Below, one piece after another: positions 1 to 8,100 of a stretch of 54,008 nucleotides of DNA. Source of the stretch: Streptantibioticus rubrisoli. GTDB lineage: Bacteria > Actinomycetota > Actinomycetes > Streptomycetales > Streptomycetaceae. The translations under genes and the position numbers were made by a program. Location of the stretch: positions 1 to 54,008 of the forward strand of contig NZ_JANFNH010000050.1 in NCBI RefSeq assembly GCF_024436055.1, written 5' to 3'. The first letter of the stretch is position 1; the number at the start of each line of letters is the position of its first letter. Under the pieces are notes generated by a model. It was not told the origin of the DNA. It saw only the letters and a program-made list of their open reading frames with translations, and did no database searches.

Positions 1-135
1 CCCCCACCCACACACCCGCAGCGCAGCAGCGCACCCGCCCGGTTGCGCAACGACACACAAAGCCGAGACGGCAAACGGGCGGGCGGGAAAAACCCCACAC
101 CGCCACGCGAGCGCACCCGCACACCGCCAGCGCGA

Positions 136-265
136 GCGCCACCGCACCCCACACCGTCACCGCCAGCGCACCGCACCCCACACCACCACCGCCAGCGCCA
201 GCGCCACCGCACCCCACACCGTCACCGCCAGCGCACCGCACCCCACACCACCACCGCCAGCGCCA
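136..265. repeat. Two identical 65-bp tandem repeats in a CCGCACCCCACACC-rich tract
   Basis: Bases 136-200 and 201-265 are identical, and a shortened third copy follows to about 290. The whole 1-310 stretch is built from ACC/GCC words on the plus strand with almost no T. A reading frame crosses it, but its product is only Pro/Arg/His low complexity, so I do not call a gene. Nothing else is recognisable between 1 and about 340. Confidence 0.85.
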
Positions 266-352
266 GCGCACCGCACCCCGCACCGCCAGCGCGAGCGCGA
301 CAGCCCCCCGAGCTGCACGGAATGTGACGTTCACCGCTTAGCGCGGGGGGAC

Positions 353-381
353 TGTCCACACTGGTTACCCGCAAGTAGCAT
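353..381 (+). promoter_or_regulatory. Candidate fadAB promoter with a palindromic element
   Basis: TGTCCA (353-358) and TAGCAT (376-381) are 17 nt apart and could be -35 and -10 boxes. Between them lies GGTTACCCGCAAGTAGC (363-379), an imperfect inverted repeat TAC-N6-GTA that a fatty-acid-responsive repressor could use. fadA starts 122 nt downstream. The assignment is from spacing and symmetry only. Confidence 0.4.
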
Positions 382-502
382 GACGGTGTGAGCCGCCGCA
401 TGCCTGGCCGTGCGGCGCACTCTGCCGGGCTGCCCGCTACACCGCGCGCCGCGGAACGCCGCGCGCCCGGCGGCGAGCGAACACGAATGAGGGAGAGCCA
501 AC

Positions 503-1717
503 GTGCCTCGTACCGCTAGGGACGTCGTCTTCGTCGACGGCGTCCGCACCCCGTTCGGCAAGGCGGGCCCCAAGGGCATCTACCACGAGACCCGCGCCGA
601 CGACCTGGTGATCAAGTGCATCCGGGAGCTGCTGCGGCGCAACCCGGACCTGCCGGCGGAGCGGATCGACGAGGTCGCCGTCGCCGCCACCACCCAGATC
701 GGCGACCAGGGCCTGACCATCGGCCGTACCGCGGCGATCCTGGCCGGTCTGCCGAAGACCGTCCCCGGCTACGCCATCGACCGCATGTGCGCGGGCGCGA
801 TGACCGCGGTCACCACGACCTCCGGCGGCATCGCGTTCGGCGCGTACGACGTGGTCGTCGCCGGTGGTGTCGAGCACATGGGCCGCCACCCGATGGGTGA
901 GGGCGTCGACCCCAACCCGCGCTTCGTCTCCGAGAAGCTGGTCGACGAGTCCGCCATGTTCATGGGCATGACGGCGGAGAACCTGCACGACCGCTTCCCG
1001 CACCTGACCAAGCAGCGCGCGGACGAGTACGCGGTGCGCAGCCAGGAGAAGGCCGCCAAGGCGTACGCCAACGGCAAGATCCAGCAGGACCTGGTGCCGA
1101 TCTCGGTGCGCCGCACCAACCCCGATGCGGGCGAGACCGGTTGGGGCCTGGCCACCGCCGACGAGCCGATGCGCCCGGGCACCACGCTGGAGAACCTGGC
1201 GGGCCTGAAGACCCCGTTCCGCGCCCACGGCCGGGTCACGGCCGGTAACGCGGCGGGCCTCAACGACGGTGCCACCGCCTCCCTGCTGGCCGCCGAGGAC
1301 GTGGCGAACGAGCTGGGCCTGCCGGTCAAGATGCGGCTGGTGTCCTACGCGTTCGCCGGTGTCGAGCCCGAGGTGATGGGCATCGGTCCGGTTCCGGCGA
1401 CCGAGAAGGCGCTGGCCAAGGCGGGCCTTTCGATCTCCGACATCGGCCTGTTCGAGGTCAACGAGGCGTTCGCGGTACAGGTGCTCGCGTTCCTCGACCA
1501 CTACGGCATCGCCGACGACGACCCACGCGTCAACCAGTACGGCGGCGCGATCGCGTTCGGCCACCCGCTGGCCTCCTCCGGCGTCCGCCTGATGACGCAG
1601 CTGGCCCGCCAGTTCGAGGAGCAGCCGCAGGTCCGCTACGGCCTGACCACCATGTGCGTCGGCTTCGGCATGGGCGGCACCGTAATTTGGGAGAACCCCC
1701 ACTGGGAGGGCAAGTGA
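503..1717 (+). CDS. fadA: Acetyl-CoA C-acyltransferase (thiolase), beta-oxidation
   Basis: Cytosolic thiolase of 404 aa that cleaves 3-ketoacyl-CoA with CoA in the last step of fatty-acid beta-oxidation. Thiolase landmarks are all present: nucleophilic Cys96 in DRMCAGAM, the NEAFAV block, His354 in GGAIAFGHPLASSG, and the second catalytic Cys385 in CVGFGMGG near the C-terminus. Length is normal for the family. The start is GTG behind GAGGGAG at about 489-495; the sequence begins PRTARDVVFVDGVRTPFGK, a usual thiolase N-terminus. Its stop overlaps the next start in GTGA, so it is translationally coupled to the multifunctional FadB. It matches the fadA of the syntenic S. coelicolor fadAB pair. 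A biosynthetic thiolase is less likely because of the FadB partner. Confidence 0.95.
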   Translation: MPRTARDVVFVDGVRTPFGKAGPKGIYHETRADDLVIKCIRELLRRNPDLPAERIDEVAVAATTQIGDQGLTIGRTAAILAGLPKTVPGYAIDRMCAGAMTAVTTTSGGIAFGAYDVVVAGGVEHMGRHPMGEGVDPNPRFVSEKLVDESAMFMGMTAENLHDRFPHLTKQRADEYAVRSQEKAAKAYANGKIQQDLVPISVRRTNPDAGETGWGLATADEPMRPGTTLENLAGLKTPFRAHGRVTAGNAAGLNDGATASLLAAEDVANELGLPVKMRLVSYAFAGVEPEVMGIGPVPATEKALAKAGLSISDIGLFEVNEAFAVQVLAFLDHYGIADDDPRVNQYGGAIAFGHPLASSGVRLMTQLARQFEEQPQVRYGLTTMCVGFGMGGTVIWENPHWEGK

Positions 1718-3843
1718 CCACGACCGCTGAGCTGTTGAAGGGTGCGGCCGAGCTGTTCCCGGACGAGGTCGTCACCCAGGCGCACGTACGCCACCTCGAA
1801 CTCCCGCTGGGTGCCGGGAAGTTCGCCCTGATCACGCTGGACAACGGCCTGGACCACACCAAGCCGACCACCTTCGGCCCGCAGTCGCTCGCCAACCTCA
1901 ACACGGCGATCGACCAGGTGGAGAAGGAGGCCGCCGACGGCGAGATCGTCGGTGTGGGCATCACCGGCAAGCCGTTCATCTTCGCGGTCGGCGCCGACCT
2001 CAAGGGCGTTGAGCTGCTGAAGCGGCACGAGGACGCGCTGGCCATCGGCAAGGGCGGCCACGATGTCTTCAAGCGGCTGTCCGCGCTCGCCGTTCCGACC
2101 TTCGCGTACTACAACGGCGCGGCGATGGGCGGCGGTGTCGAGGTCGGTCTGCACTGCTCGTACCGTACGGTCTCCAAGGCCGTGCCCGCGTTCTCGCTGC
2201 CCGAGGTGTTCCTCGGTCTGGTGCCGGGCTGGGGCGGCTGCACGCTGCTGCCGAACCTGATCGGCGCGGACCGCGCGGTGAGCGTGATCATCGAGAACTC
2301 GCTCAACCAGAACAAGCAGCTCAAGGGCAAGCAGGTCTTCGAACTCGGCATCGCCGACGCGATCTTCGAGGGTGCGGACTTCCTGGAGCAGTCGCTGGCC
2401 TGGACCGCGTCCGTCCTCAAGGGCGACACCGAGGTGGTACGGCCCGAGGTGGACCGCGGCGAGGCCTGGGACCAGGCCGTCGAGCGCGGCCGGTTCATCG
2501 CCGACGGCAAGGTGCACGGCGCCGCCCCGGCCGCGTACCGGGCGCTGGACATCATCGCCGGTGCCAGGAACGGTGACCTGCGGCAGGGCTTCGACGCCGA
2601 GGACCAGGCGCTCGCCGACCTGATCATGGGCGGTGAACTGCGCGCCGGTATCTACGCGTTCAACCTGGTGCAAAAGCGCGGCAAGCGCCCGGCCGGCGCG
2701 CCGGACAAGAACCTGGCCCGCCCGGTCAGCAAGGTCGGCGTGGTCGGCGCCGGTCTGATGGCCTCGCAGCTGGCGCTGCTGTTCGCCCGCCGCCTCGAGG
2801 TGCCGGTCGTGCTGACCGACATCGACCAGGAGCGCATCGACAAGGGCGTTGGCTACGTCCACGGCGAGATCGACAAGCTGCTCGCCAAGGGCCGGGTCAG
2901 CAACGACAAGGCCAACCGCCTCAAGGCGCTGGTGTCCGGCTCGCTCGACAAGGCGGCCGCCTTCGGTGACGCGGACTTCGTCATCGAGGCCGTCTTCGAG
3001 GAGATGGGCGTCAAGCAGCAGGTGTTCGCCGAGGTGGAGGCGGTCGTCGGACCGGACACCATCCTGGCCACCAACACCTCCTCGCTGTCGGTGAGCGAGA
3101 TGGCGTCGAAGCTCCAGCACCCGGAGCGGGTCGTCGGCTTCCACTTCTTCAACCCGGTCGCCGTGTTGCCGCTGCTGGAGATCGTGCGCGGCGAGAAGAC
3201 CGACGACGCCTCGCTGGCCACCGCCTTCGGCGTGGCCAAGAAGCTGAAGAAGACCGCTGTCCTGGTCAAGGACGCTCCGGCGTTCGTGGTCAACCGGATC
3301 CTGACCCGCTTCATGGGTGAGATCCAGAACGTCATCGACGAGGGCACCCCGGTCGAGGTCGCCGAGAAGGCCATCGAGCCGCTGGGACTGCCGATGTCCC
3401 CGCTGGTGCTGCTGGAGCTGGTCGGCCCGGCGATCGGTCTGCACGTCTCGGAGACGCTGCACGGCGCCTTCCCGGACCGCTTCAAGGTCTCGGAGAACCT
3501 GGCCGCGGTGGTCAAGGCGGGCAAGCGCGGCTTCTACGTCTACGACTCCGGCAAGCCGGAGCTGGACCCCGAGGTCGCGGCGCTGCTGAAGCAGGGCGAC
3601 GTCGAGCTCACCGAGGAGCAGGTGCGCGAGCGGGTGCTGGACGCCGTCGCGCAGGAGATCGGCCTGATGCTGGACGAGGGCGTGGTGGCCGAGGCCCAGG
3701 ACATCGACCTGTGCCTGATCACCGGCGCGGGCTGGCCGTTCCACCTGGGCGGCATCACCCCGTACCTGGACCGCGAGGGCGTCTCGGAGCGGGTGAACGG
3801 CAAGCGTTTCCTCGCCCCGGGCGTGGCCAGCGTCCCGGCGTAA
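1714..3843 (+). CDS. fadB: Multifunctional enoyl-CoA hydratase / 3-hydroxyacyl-CoA dehydrogenase
   Basis: Alpha subunit of the fatty-acid oxidation complex, 709 aa. The N-terminal third is a crotonase fold (hydratase; YYNGAAMGGGVEVGLHC and PEVFLGLVPGWGG). From about residue 340 follows a Rossmann NAD domain beginning VGVVGAGLMASQLALLFARR, then VVGFHFFNPVAVLPLLEIV with the catalytic His of hydroxyacyl-CoA dehydrogenases, and the C-terminal dehydrogenase domains. The order and size fit FadB. I place the start at GTG 1714, which overlaps the fadA stop by four bases and has GGGAGGG at 1704-1710; an upstream in-frame start would lie inside fadA. A strong hairpin follows the stop. With FadA it carries out hydration, NAD-linked oxidation and thiolysis of fatty acyl-CoA. 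Confidence 0.95.
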   Translation: MTTTAELLKGAAELFPDEVVTQAHVRHLELPLGAGKFALITLDNGLDHTKPTTFGPQSLANLNTAIDQVEKEAADGEIVGVGITGKPFIFAVGADLKGVELLKRHEDALAIGKGGHDVFKRLSALAVPTFAYYNGAAMGGGVEVGLHCSYRTVSKAVPAFSLPEVFLGLVPGWGGCTLLPNLIGADRAVSVIIENSLNQNKQLKGKQVFELGIADAIFEGADFLEQSLAWTASVLKGDTEVVRPEVDRGEAWDQAVERGRFIADGKVHGAAPAAYRALDIIAGARNGDLRQGFDAEDQALADLIMGGELRAGIYAFNLVQKRGKRPAGAPDKNLARPVSKVGVVGAGLMASQLALLFARRLEVPVVLTDIDQERIDKGVGYVHGEIDKLLAKGRVSNDKANRLKALVSGSLDKAAAFGDADFVIEAVFEEMGVKQQVFAEVEAVVGPDTILATNTSSLSVSEMASKLQHPERVVGFHFFNPVAVLPLLEIVRGEKTDDASLATAFGVAKKLKKTAVLVKDAPAFVVNRILTRFMGEIQNVIDEGTPVEVAEKAIEPLGLPMSPLVLLELVGPAIGLHVSETLHGAFPDRFKVSENLAAVVKAGKRGFYVYDSGKPELDPEVAALLKQGDVELTEEQVRERVLDAVAQEIGLMLDEGVVAEAQDIDLCLITGAGWPFHLGGITPYLDREGVSERVNGKRFLAPGVASVPA

Positions 3844-3852
3844 CCGGGTAAC

Positions 3853-3899
3853 GCGCAAGGGCCGCCCGGGAGTTGTTCCCTCCCGGGCGGCCCTTGCGC
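3853..3899. terminator. Bidirectional hairpin terminator between fadB and the SPFH gene
   Basis: A perfect 20-bp stem (3853-3872 with 3880-3899) closes a 7-nt loop TTGTTCC. It begins 9 nt after the fadB stop and ends 9 nt before the stop of the convergent gene, so it can serve both. There is no U-tract, as is common in Streptomyces. Confidence 0.9.
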
Positions 3900-3908
3900 T
3901 TCCCCGCT

Positions 3909-4862
3909 TCAACCCGGCGGTCTGCCCGGGCCGCACAGGGCGGCGGTCAGGTCCTTCACCAGTACGGTGCGGGCATGGTCGTCCAGGGTGATCCGGCCCC
4001 GGTCGGTGAGCCCGCTGACGGTTTCGGCGACCGTGGTGACCAGATCGCCGACCAGCGCCTGGCGGTGCCGGGCGTCCAGCGCCGCAAGCTGTCTGCGCCG
4101 CATGACCACGGCGACCTCGGGCGCGTAGTCGATGCGCATCGGCCGGGCGGAGACGATCTCGACGCCCACCGGGCGCATCTCCTCCATCAGCGCCAGGGTC
4201 AGCGCCTCACCGACGTGGTCGGTGTCGCGCAGGGTCCGGGAGCGGGTGCGGAAGTCGTCGGTGGGCAGCCGGGACAGCACCCGGGTCACCGCGCACTCCA
4301 TCTGGTCGCGCAGGTAGACGACGTGGTTGTCGACCGCGAAGCAGGCCCGGGCGGTGTCGCGTACCCGCCACACCAGCAGCACCGTGGCGTGCAGCCGGGT
4401 GCCGTCGGCGTCGACCGCCTCGATGGGCCGACTGCGCCAGTGCCGCAGTGCCACGTCCACCCGGCGCCTGGTCAGCAGCGGATTGATCCACAGCAGTCCG
4501 GTGCGCCGTACGGTGCCGCGGTAGCCGCCGCACCAGGTGAGCACCCACACGCTGCCGGGCCTGCCCCGGTTGAGCCCGCCCACGGCGATCGCGGCCAGCG
4601 CGGCGAGCAGCATCACCGCGCCCCAGGTCGCGTAGTCGGCACCGTAGCCCGGGCTGCCGGGCAGCACGTGGTGCCCGGCGACCCGGTCCGGGAGCACTCC
4701 CCGCCACCACAGCAGCCACAGCGCGGCGCCCGCGGCGGCGGCGCCGGTGCTGACCGCCAACCAGCCCGGCAGGCAAGGGCCTTGGCGTTCCGTCGGCTCG
4801 GTGGCGGTGGGTGCCCGTTCCGTGGTGGCGGCGACGGATCCGGCGAACACCGGTAGCACCAT
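3909..4862 (-). CDS. SPFH (band 7 / stomatin-like) membrane protein
   Basis: Protein of about 317 aa. After a short variable N-terminus come hydrophobic segments (LPGWLAVSTGAAAAGAALWLLWW and WGAVMLLAALAAIAVGGL), then a cytoplasmic SPFH-like domain with GLLWINPLLTRRRVDVALRHW, conversion of DADGTRLHATVLLVWRVRD, and a helical region VGVEIVSARPMRIDYAPEVAVVMRRRQLAALDARHRQALV typical of prohibitin-like proteins. Such proteins scaffold membrane microdomains; no enzymatic role is implied. I prefer ATG 4862, with GGAGGG seven nt upstream; in-frame ATG 4880 and GTG 4895 are alternatives. It converges on fadB, with a shared terminator between them. The specific job in this organism is unknown. Confidence 0.8.
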   Translation of the reverse strand: MVLPVFAGSVAATTERAPTATEPTERQGPCLPGWLAVSTGAAAAGAALWLLWWRGVLPDRVAGHHVLPGSPGYGADYATWGAVMLLAALAAIAVGGLNRGRPGSVWVLTWCGGYRGTVRRTGLLWINPLLTRRRVDVALRHWRSRPIEAVDADGTRLHATVLLVWRVRDTARACFAVDNHVVYLRDQMECAVTRVLSRLPTDDFRTRSRTLRDTDHVGEALTLALMEEMRPVGVEIVSARPMRIDYAPEVAVVMRRRQLAALDARHRQALVGDLVTTVAETVSGLTDRGRITLDDHARTVLVKDLTAALCGPGRPPG

Positions 4863-5000
4863 GGCTCCGCCCTCCGTCATCCAGCCGCCCAGCACCTAGG
4901 GCTCCATCCTGCGAGACATCCGGTGCGAAACGCCGGAAGACAGGCTGGGTGAGTCGGATTATGTGTTTTTAATGGTCCGGTTGGCGGAACATGGGCGGCG

Positions 5001-5897
5001 TCAGCCCGCGGACGGCGCGCCCGACGCGGACGCGGAGGGGGACGGCTTGGCCGGGGCCGAAGCGGAAGGCGAAGCGGAGGGCGCCGCCTGGGCGTCGGCG
5101 AGCGCCGCCGCTTTCTGCACCAGCGAGACCAGCTTGGCCGGGGTCAGCCCGTCCTTGGCCGGGGACACCGTCTGGCCGTTGATCTGCAGCACCGGTACGT
5201 CGCCGAGACCGTCGCGCTGGTACTTCTTCTGCGAGGCGATGACCCAGCCGCCGTGGTCGTCGTCGTTGACGCAGGGCACGAACTCGGAGGCCTGCAGCTT
5301 CTCCGTCTTGGGCAGCCCGGGCAGCTTGTCCGCCAGCCTCTCCAGGTAGGCGGCGCTGGCGAACTTGTCGTGCGCCCGCTCGGGCTGGTGCTTCCACAGC
5401 TGCTTGACGTACGCCTCGAACTGGTCCTTGCCCTGGTCCTGGGCGCAGGCCACGGCGTTGGCGGCCATCGCGGAGCCCTTGCCGCCCAGCTTGGCGTCGG
5501 TCGGGGTGACCAGACGGTACTCGATCCTGGCCTGGCCGGAGTTGAGCAGGTAGTCGAAGGCGCTGGCGTAGCTCTCGGCGAACGTCTTGGACTGCGGGCT
5601 GCGCATGTCCATGTAGACGGTGACGGTCACCGGCACCGCGGGGTTGACCGGGATGCTCAGCGGAGCCGCGCTGGGGACGCCGTTCGGCGGCTTGACGGTG
5701 GTGTTCTTCCCGGCCCGTACGTGCGCGCCGATGACCGCGGAGACCACGAAGATCGCCGCGACCGCCACGATCGCCGCCGAGTACGGGCGCCAGCGCCGCC
5801 AGCCGCTGCGGGGGCCGCTCGTCGCACTCGAAGCCGTCGGCCCAGCCTGCCCGGTGGCCCCTTGCGACCCCTTGGACTCTGCCATCACGCGTCCCAT
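5001..5897 (-). CDS. Membrane-anchored DsbA-family thioredoxin-fold protein lacking CxxC
   Basis: Protein of 298 aa with a cytoplasmic N-terminus rich in Ser/Gly/Thr, one membrane helix (about residues 38-58, YSAAIVAVAAIFVVSAVIGA) and an extracytoplasmic DsbA/thioredoxin_4 fold. The strand that normally leads into the CPxC active site reads VTVYMDMRSPQSKTFAESY, so both redox cysteines are replaced (SPQS). The cis-Pro loop region GLGDVPVLQINGQTV and the C-terminal helix are present. The tail is Ala/Ser/Pro-rich. Two cysteines remain outside the motif (AVACAQD and FVPCVND). I chose ATG 5897 with AGGAAG upstream; ATG 5885 is possible. The fold assignment is good, but oxidoreductase activity by the usual mechanism is not expected; a chaperone or binding role is possible. 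It is divergent from the next gene. Confidence 0.8.
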   Translation of the reverse strand: MGRVMAESKGSQGATGQAGPTASSATSGPRSGWRRWRPYSAAIVAVAAIFVVSAVIGAHVRAGKNTTVKPPNGVPSAAPLSIPVNPAVPVTVTVYMDMRSPQSKTFAESYASAFDYLLNSGQARIEYRLVTPTDAKLGGKGSAMAANAVACAQDQGKDQFEAYVKQLWKHQPERAHDKFASAAYLERLADKLPGLPKTEKLQASEFVPCVNDDDHGGWVIASQKKYQRDGLGDVPVLQINGQTVSPAKDGLTPAKLVSLVQKAAALADAQAAPSASPSASAPAKPSPSASASGAPSAG

Positions 5898-5968
5898 CAC
5901 TTCCTGCGTTGCCCTACCGCGCCTGTATACCACCGCCCCTGGGGGCGGGACCGTGTCAGGGTAGGCCC

Positions 5969-6397
5969 ATGACCTTTGAACCGCTCGTTGTCGTGGACGC
6001 GGCGAACACGGTGGGGGCCGTGCCCGACGGCTGGTGGCGGGACCGGCACGGCGCCACCGAGCGGCTGCGCGACGCCCTGGCGCCGCTGGCCGTGCACGGT
6101 TTCCCGGACGGCGCGGACGTCCCGCAGTGGGCGCGCCGCCGTCCGCTGGAGGTGGTCCTGGTCGTCGAGGGCGCGGCGCGCGACGTGGCCTCGGTGCCCG
6201 GGATACGGGTGGAGGCCGCGCCCGGTAGCGGTGACGACCGGATGGTGGAGCTGCTGGAGCGGGCCGCACGGCAGGCGCCGGACCGCCCGCTGCTGCTGGT
6301 CAGCGCGGACCGGGCGCTGCGTGAGCGAGCCTGCGCCCACGGCGCGGTGTGCGCGGGGCCGCGGGCGGTGCGCACGGTGGGCGGCGAGGGCCGATAG
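5969..6397 (+). CDS. Small NYN/PIN-like protein (often labelled NTP pyrophosphohydrolase)
   Basis: Protein of 142 aa. The N-terminus PLVVVDAANTVGAVPDGWWRDR looks like the first strand and Asp-Asn motif of NYN/YacP-like PIN nucleases. A later PLLLVSADRALRERA resembles the SxDxxL segment that supplies further acidic residues in those folds. Similar Streptomyces proteins are commonly named NTP pyrophosphohydrolase, a label I cannot support from motifs. ATG 5969 follows TCAGGGTAGG. The gene is divergent from the DsbA-like gene (71 nt apart) and ends at an interspersed repeat. Function unknown; an RNase-like or nucleotide-handling role is a guess. Confidence 0.7.
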   Translation: MTFEPLVVVDAANTVGAVPDGWWRDRHGATERLRDALAPLAVHGFPDGADVPQWARRRPLEVVLVVEGAARDVASVPGIRVEAAPGSGDDRMVELLERAARQAPDRPLLLVSADRALRERACAHGAVCAGPRAVRTVGGEGR

Positions 6398-6480
6398 CGC
6401 CCCGAAGGGGCGCGGGGAACCGCGCGCCAGCCACAACGGCGCTGAAGCCGATCGACGCGACCAGCCACAACGGCGCCGCA
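6397..6480. repeat. Streptomyces-type interspersed intergenic repeat with hairpin
   Basis: GCGCCCC-GAA-GGGGCGC (6397-6413) forms a 7-bp stem. It is followed by GGGGAACCGCGC and two copies of CAGCCACAACGGCGC at 6428-6442 and 6462-6476, 34 bp apart. From memory this block (GGGGCGCGGGGAAC ... GACCAGCCACAACGGCGCCGC) recurs between genes in many Streptomyces genomes. It lies between convergent genes and can also act as the terminator of the plus-strand gene, whose stop it overlaps. Confidence 0.7.
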
Positions 6481-6533
6481 GATGATCGCCGCACAACACC
6501 GCACCCCCAGCGGAGCGCTCAGCCCCACCCCCA

Positions 6534-6557
6534 GCGAAGCGCCTAGCGGCGCTTCGC
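6534..6557 (-). terminator. Hairpin overlapping the stop of the glycosyltransferase gene
   Basis: GCGAAGCGCC (6534-6543) pairs with GGCGCTTCGC (6548-6557) around a 4-nt loop that contains part of the TAG stop. Just upstream CACCCCCAGCG(G/A)AGCGC occurs twice. It probably ends the minus-strand transcript. Confidence 0.65.
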
Positions 6558-8048
6558 GTAGAGCACCGCGCCGTCCACCGTGCCGGTGCGCTGGTAGCCC
6601 GCCAGCAGTTGGCGCAAGCCCGGGATGTGCGCCGGGCCGTACGGCTGGCCGCGCGAGTCGTCCACGATCAGGGCGGGCGGGCGGCGCCGCATCTCCTGCC
6701 GCAGGGTGCGCCAGGCGCCCGGCACCGCGTACTGCTCGCCGACCCGCGCACCGCCGCGGCCACCGCTGAAGTTGGTGAGGAAGCCAGCGGTCAGATAGCG
6801 GCTGGCTGGGGCGCGGCCGGACAGCCAGTAGTCCTCGGGGTGCATACCCCACACCAGCACCGTCTCCCCCGGCGCGGTACGGTCCGCGATCGCGGCGGCG
6901 ACCTCGCGGGCGTGGCCCAGATCGCCGCGCGGCGCCGCCAGCCCCCACGCCGCGAAGCCGCACGCCGCCAGCGCGCTCCATCCGGCGGCCGGGCGCCACC
7001 AGCGCGGCAGCCGCCGTAGCGCGGCCACCCCGAGCAGTACCAGCGGCGGCAGCAGTTGCAGGTAGTAGTGGCCGTAGAACTGGAAACCGGTGGCGACCGC
7101 GACCGCCGACGCGGCCAGCCATATCCACAGGTCCGACTCGGCGAACCGGCGCCGCCTGACCAGCAGGTGCACCACCGGCACCACGGCCCCGGCGCACGCG
7201 GCGGCCAGGATCCCGGTGTTGCCCAGTGCCCGTCCGGCCGCCACCAGCCAGGCACCGCTCACCGACAGATAGGACCCGGAGCCCGTCACCGTCCAGAACA
7301 CGAACCGGTGCGCCCCCAGCCCCACCGCCGCCCCGAGCACCGGTACCAGGAAGCCCGCCGCCAGACCGCCCAGCGCCCGCGTGCGACGCGGCCCGGACCG
7401 CCACAGCGACCAGGCCACCGGCAGCAGTACCGCGCCCCCGGTCTGCTTGGTCAGCGCCGCGCCCGCCACCGCGAACCCCGCGAGCACACCCCAGCGGGTG
7501 GCCGACCGGCCACGGACCAGGTCCGCGCACAAGACGGCCGCCACCGTCCACGGGAGCATGAAGACCTCGAACGTCGCGGCCTGGCTGTCCTCCGGGGAGA
7601 GCCCGATGGAGACCAGCAGCAGGCCGACGCCCGCGGCGGCGCCCGCCCGGTTCCCCCAACGGCGCCGGGCGAGGGCGGCCAGCAGCGCCGCGGTGAGCAG
7701 TTGCGCGAGCACCGCGGCGATCCGCAGCGGCGTCAGCGAGCCGTCCCCGAACAGCCAGAAGGCGCCCTGGTACAGCCAGGGCAGCAGCGGGGGCTTGCGG
7801 TCCACCACCGTGTCGTAGAGCACGCCGCCGTGCGCCAGCATCCGGGCCTGGGTGGCGAGGAAGCCCTCGTCGGGGTTCCAGATCGGGCGCAGGAAGGACG
7901 GCAGGCGGGTCAGGGCGGCCAGTACGGCCAGTACCGGCAGCAGCCGGGTCCAGTAGCCGGTAACGGTGCGGGCCGCGGCGGCCCGGCCGCCCCGCTGCGA
8001 CGGCAGCTCCGCCGAGGTGACACCGGCGGTCTCGGGGGCGGCAGGCAT
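6543..8048 (-). CDS. GT-C (family 39/83-like) membrane glycosyltransferase
   Basis: Protein of 501 aa with about 10-12 predicted membrane helices. The first extracytoplasmic loop carries the GT-C acidic motif in RPIWNPDEGFLATQARML, followed by DTVVDRKPPLLPWLYQGAFWLFGD, as in ArnT/PMT-type enzymes that use polyprenyl-phosphate sugars. The C-terminal region is a soluble tail (GETVLVWGMHPEDYWLSGRAPASRYL ... RRRPPALIVDD) common in dolichyl-phosphate-mannose-protein mannosyltransferase homologues. The natural acceptor cannot be read from sequence. I favour ATG 8048; a TTG three codons upstream is possible and neither has a strong ribosome site. The gene lies 52 nt downstream of the permease gene and may be cotranscribed with it. 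Confidence 0.8.
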   Translation of the reverse strand: MPAAPETAGVTSAELPSQRGGRAAAARTVTGYWTRLLPVLAVLAALTRLPSFLRPIWNPDEGFLATQARMLAHGGVLYDTVVDRKPPLLPWLYQGAFWLFGDGSLTPLRIAAVLAQLLTAALLAALARRRWGNRAGAAAGVGLLLVSIGLSPEDSQAATFEVFMLPWTVAAVLCADLVRGRSATRWGVLAGFAVAGAALTKQTGGAVLLPVAWSLWRSGPRRTRALGGLAAGFLVPVLGAAVGLGAHRFVFWTVTGSGSYLSVSGAWLVAAGRALGNTGILAAACAGAVVPVVHLLVRRRRFAESDLWIWLAASAVAVATGFQFYGHYYLQLLPPLVLLGVAALRRLPRWWRPAAGWSALAACGFAAWGLAAPRGDLGHAREVAAAIADRTAPGETVLVWGMHPEDYWLSGRAPASRYLTAGFLTNFSGGRGGARVGEQYAVPGAWRTLRQEMRRRPPALIVDDSRGQPYGPAHIPGLRQLLAGYQRTGTVDGAVLYAKRR

Positions 8049-8100
8049 GCGGTCCAACGTACCCGGCCGTGGTCGGACGGGGAAACGCGCGGCGGCTGGC

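Noticed and set aside
43-327. Open frame of 94 codons on the plus strand in the repeat tract
   Set aside because: Product is Pro/Arg/His/Ala low complexity from the tandem repeats; no ribosome site or family.
1636-3936. Long minus-strand frame opposite fadB
   Set aside because: Shadow of fadB caused by G/C third-position bias; the plus-strand product has full motifs.
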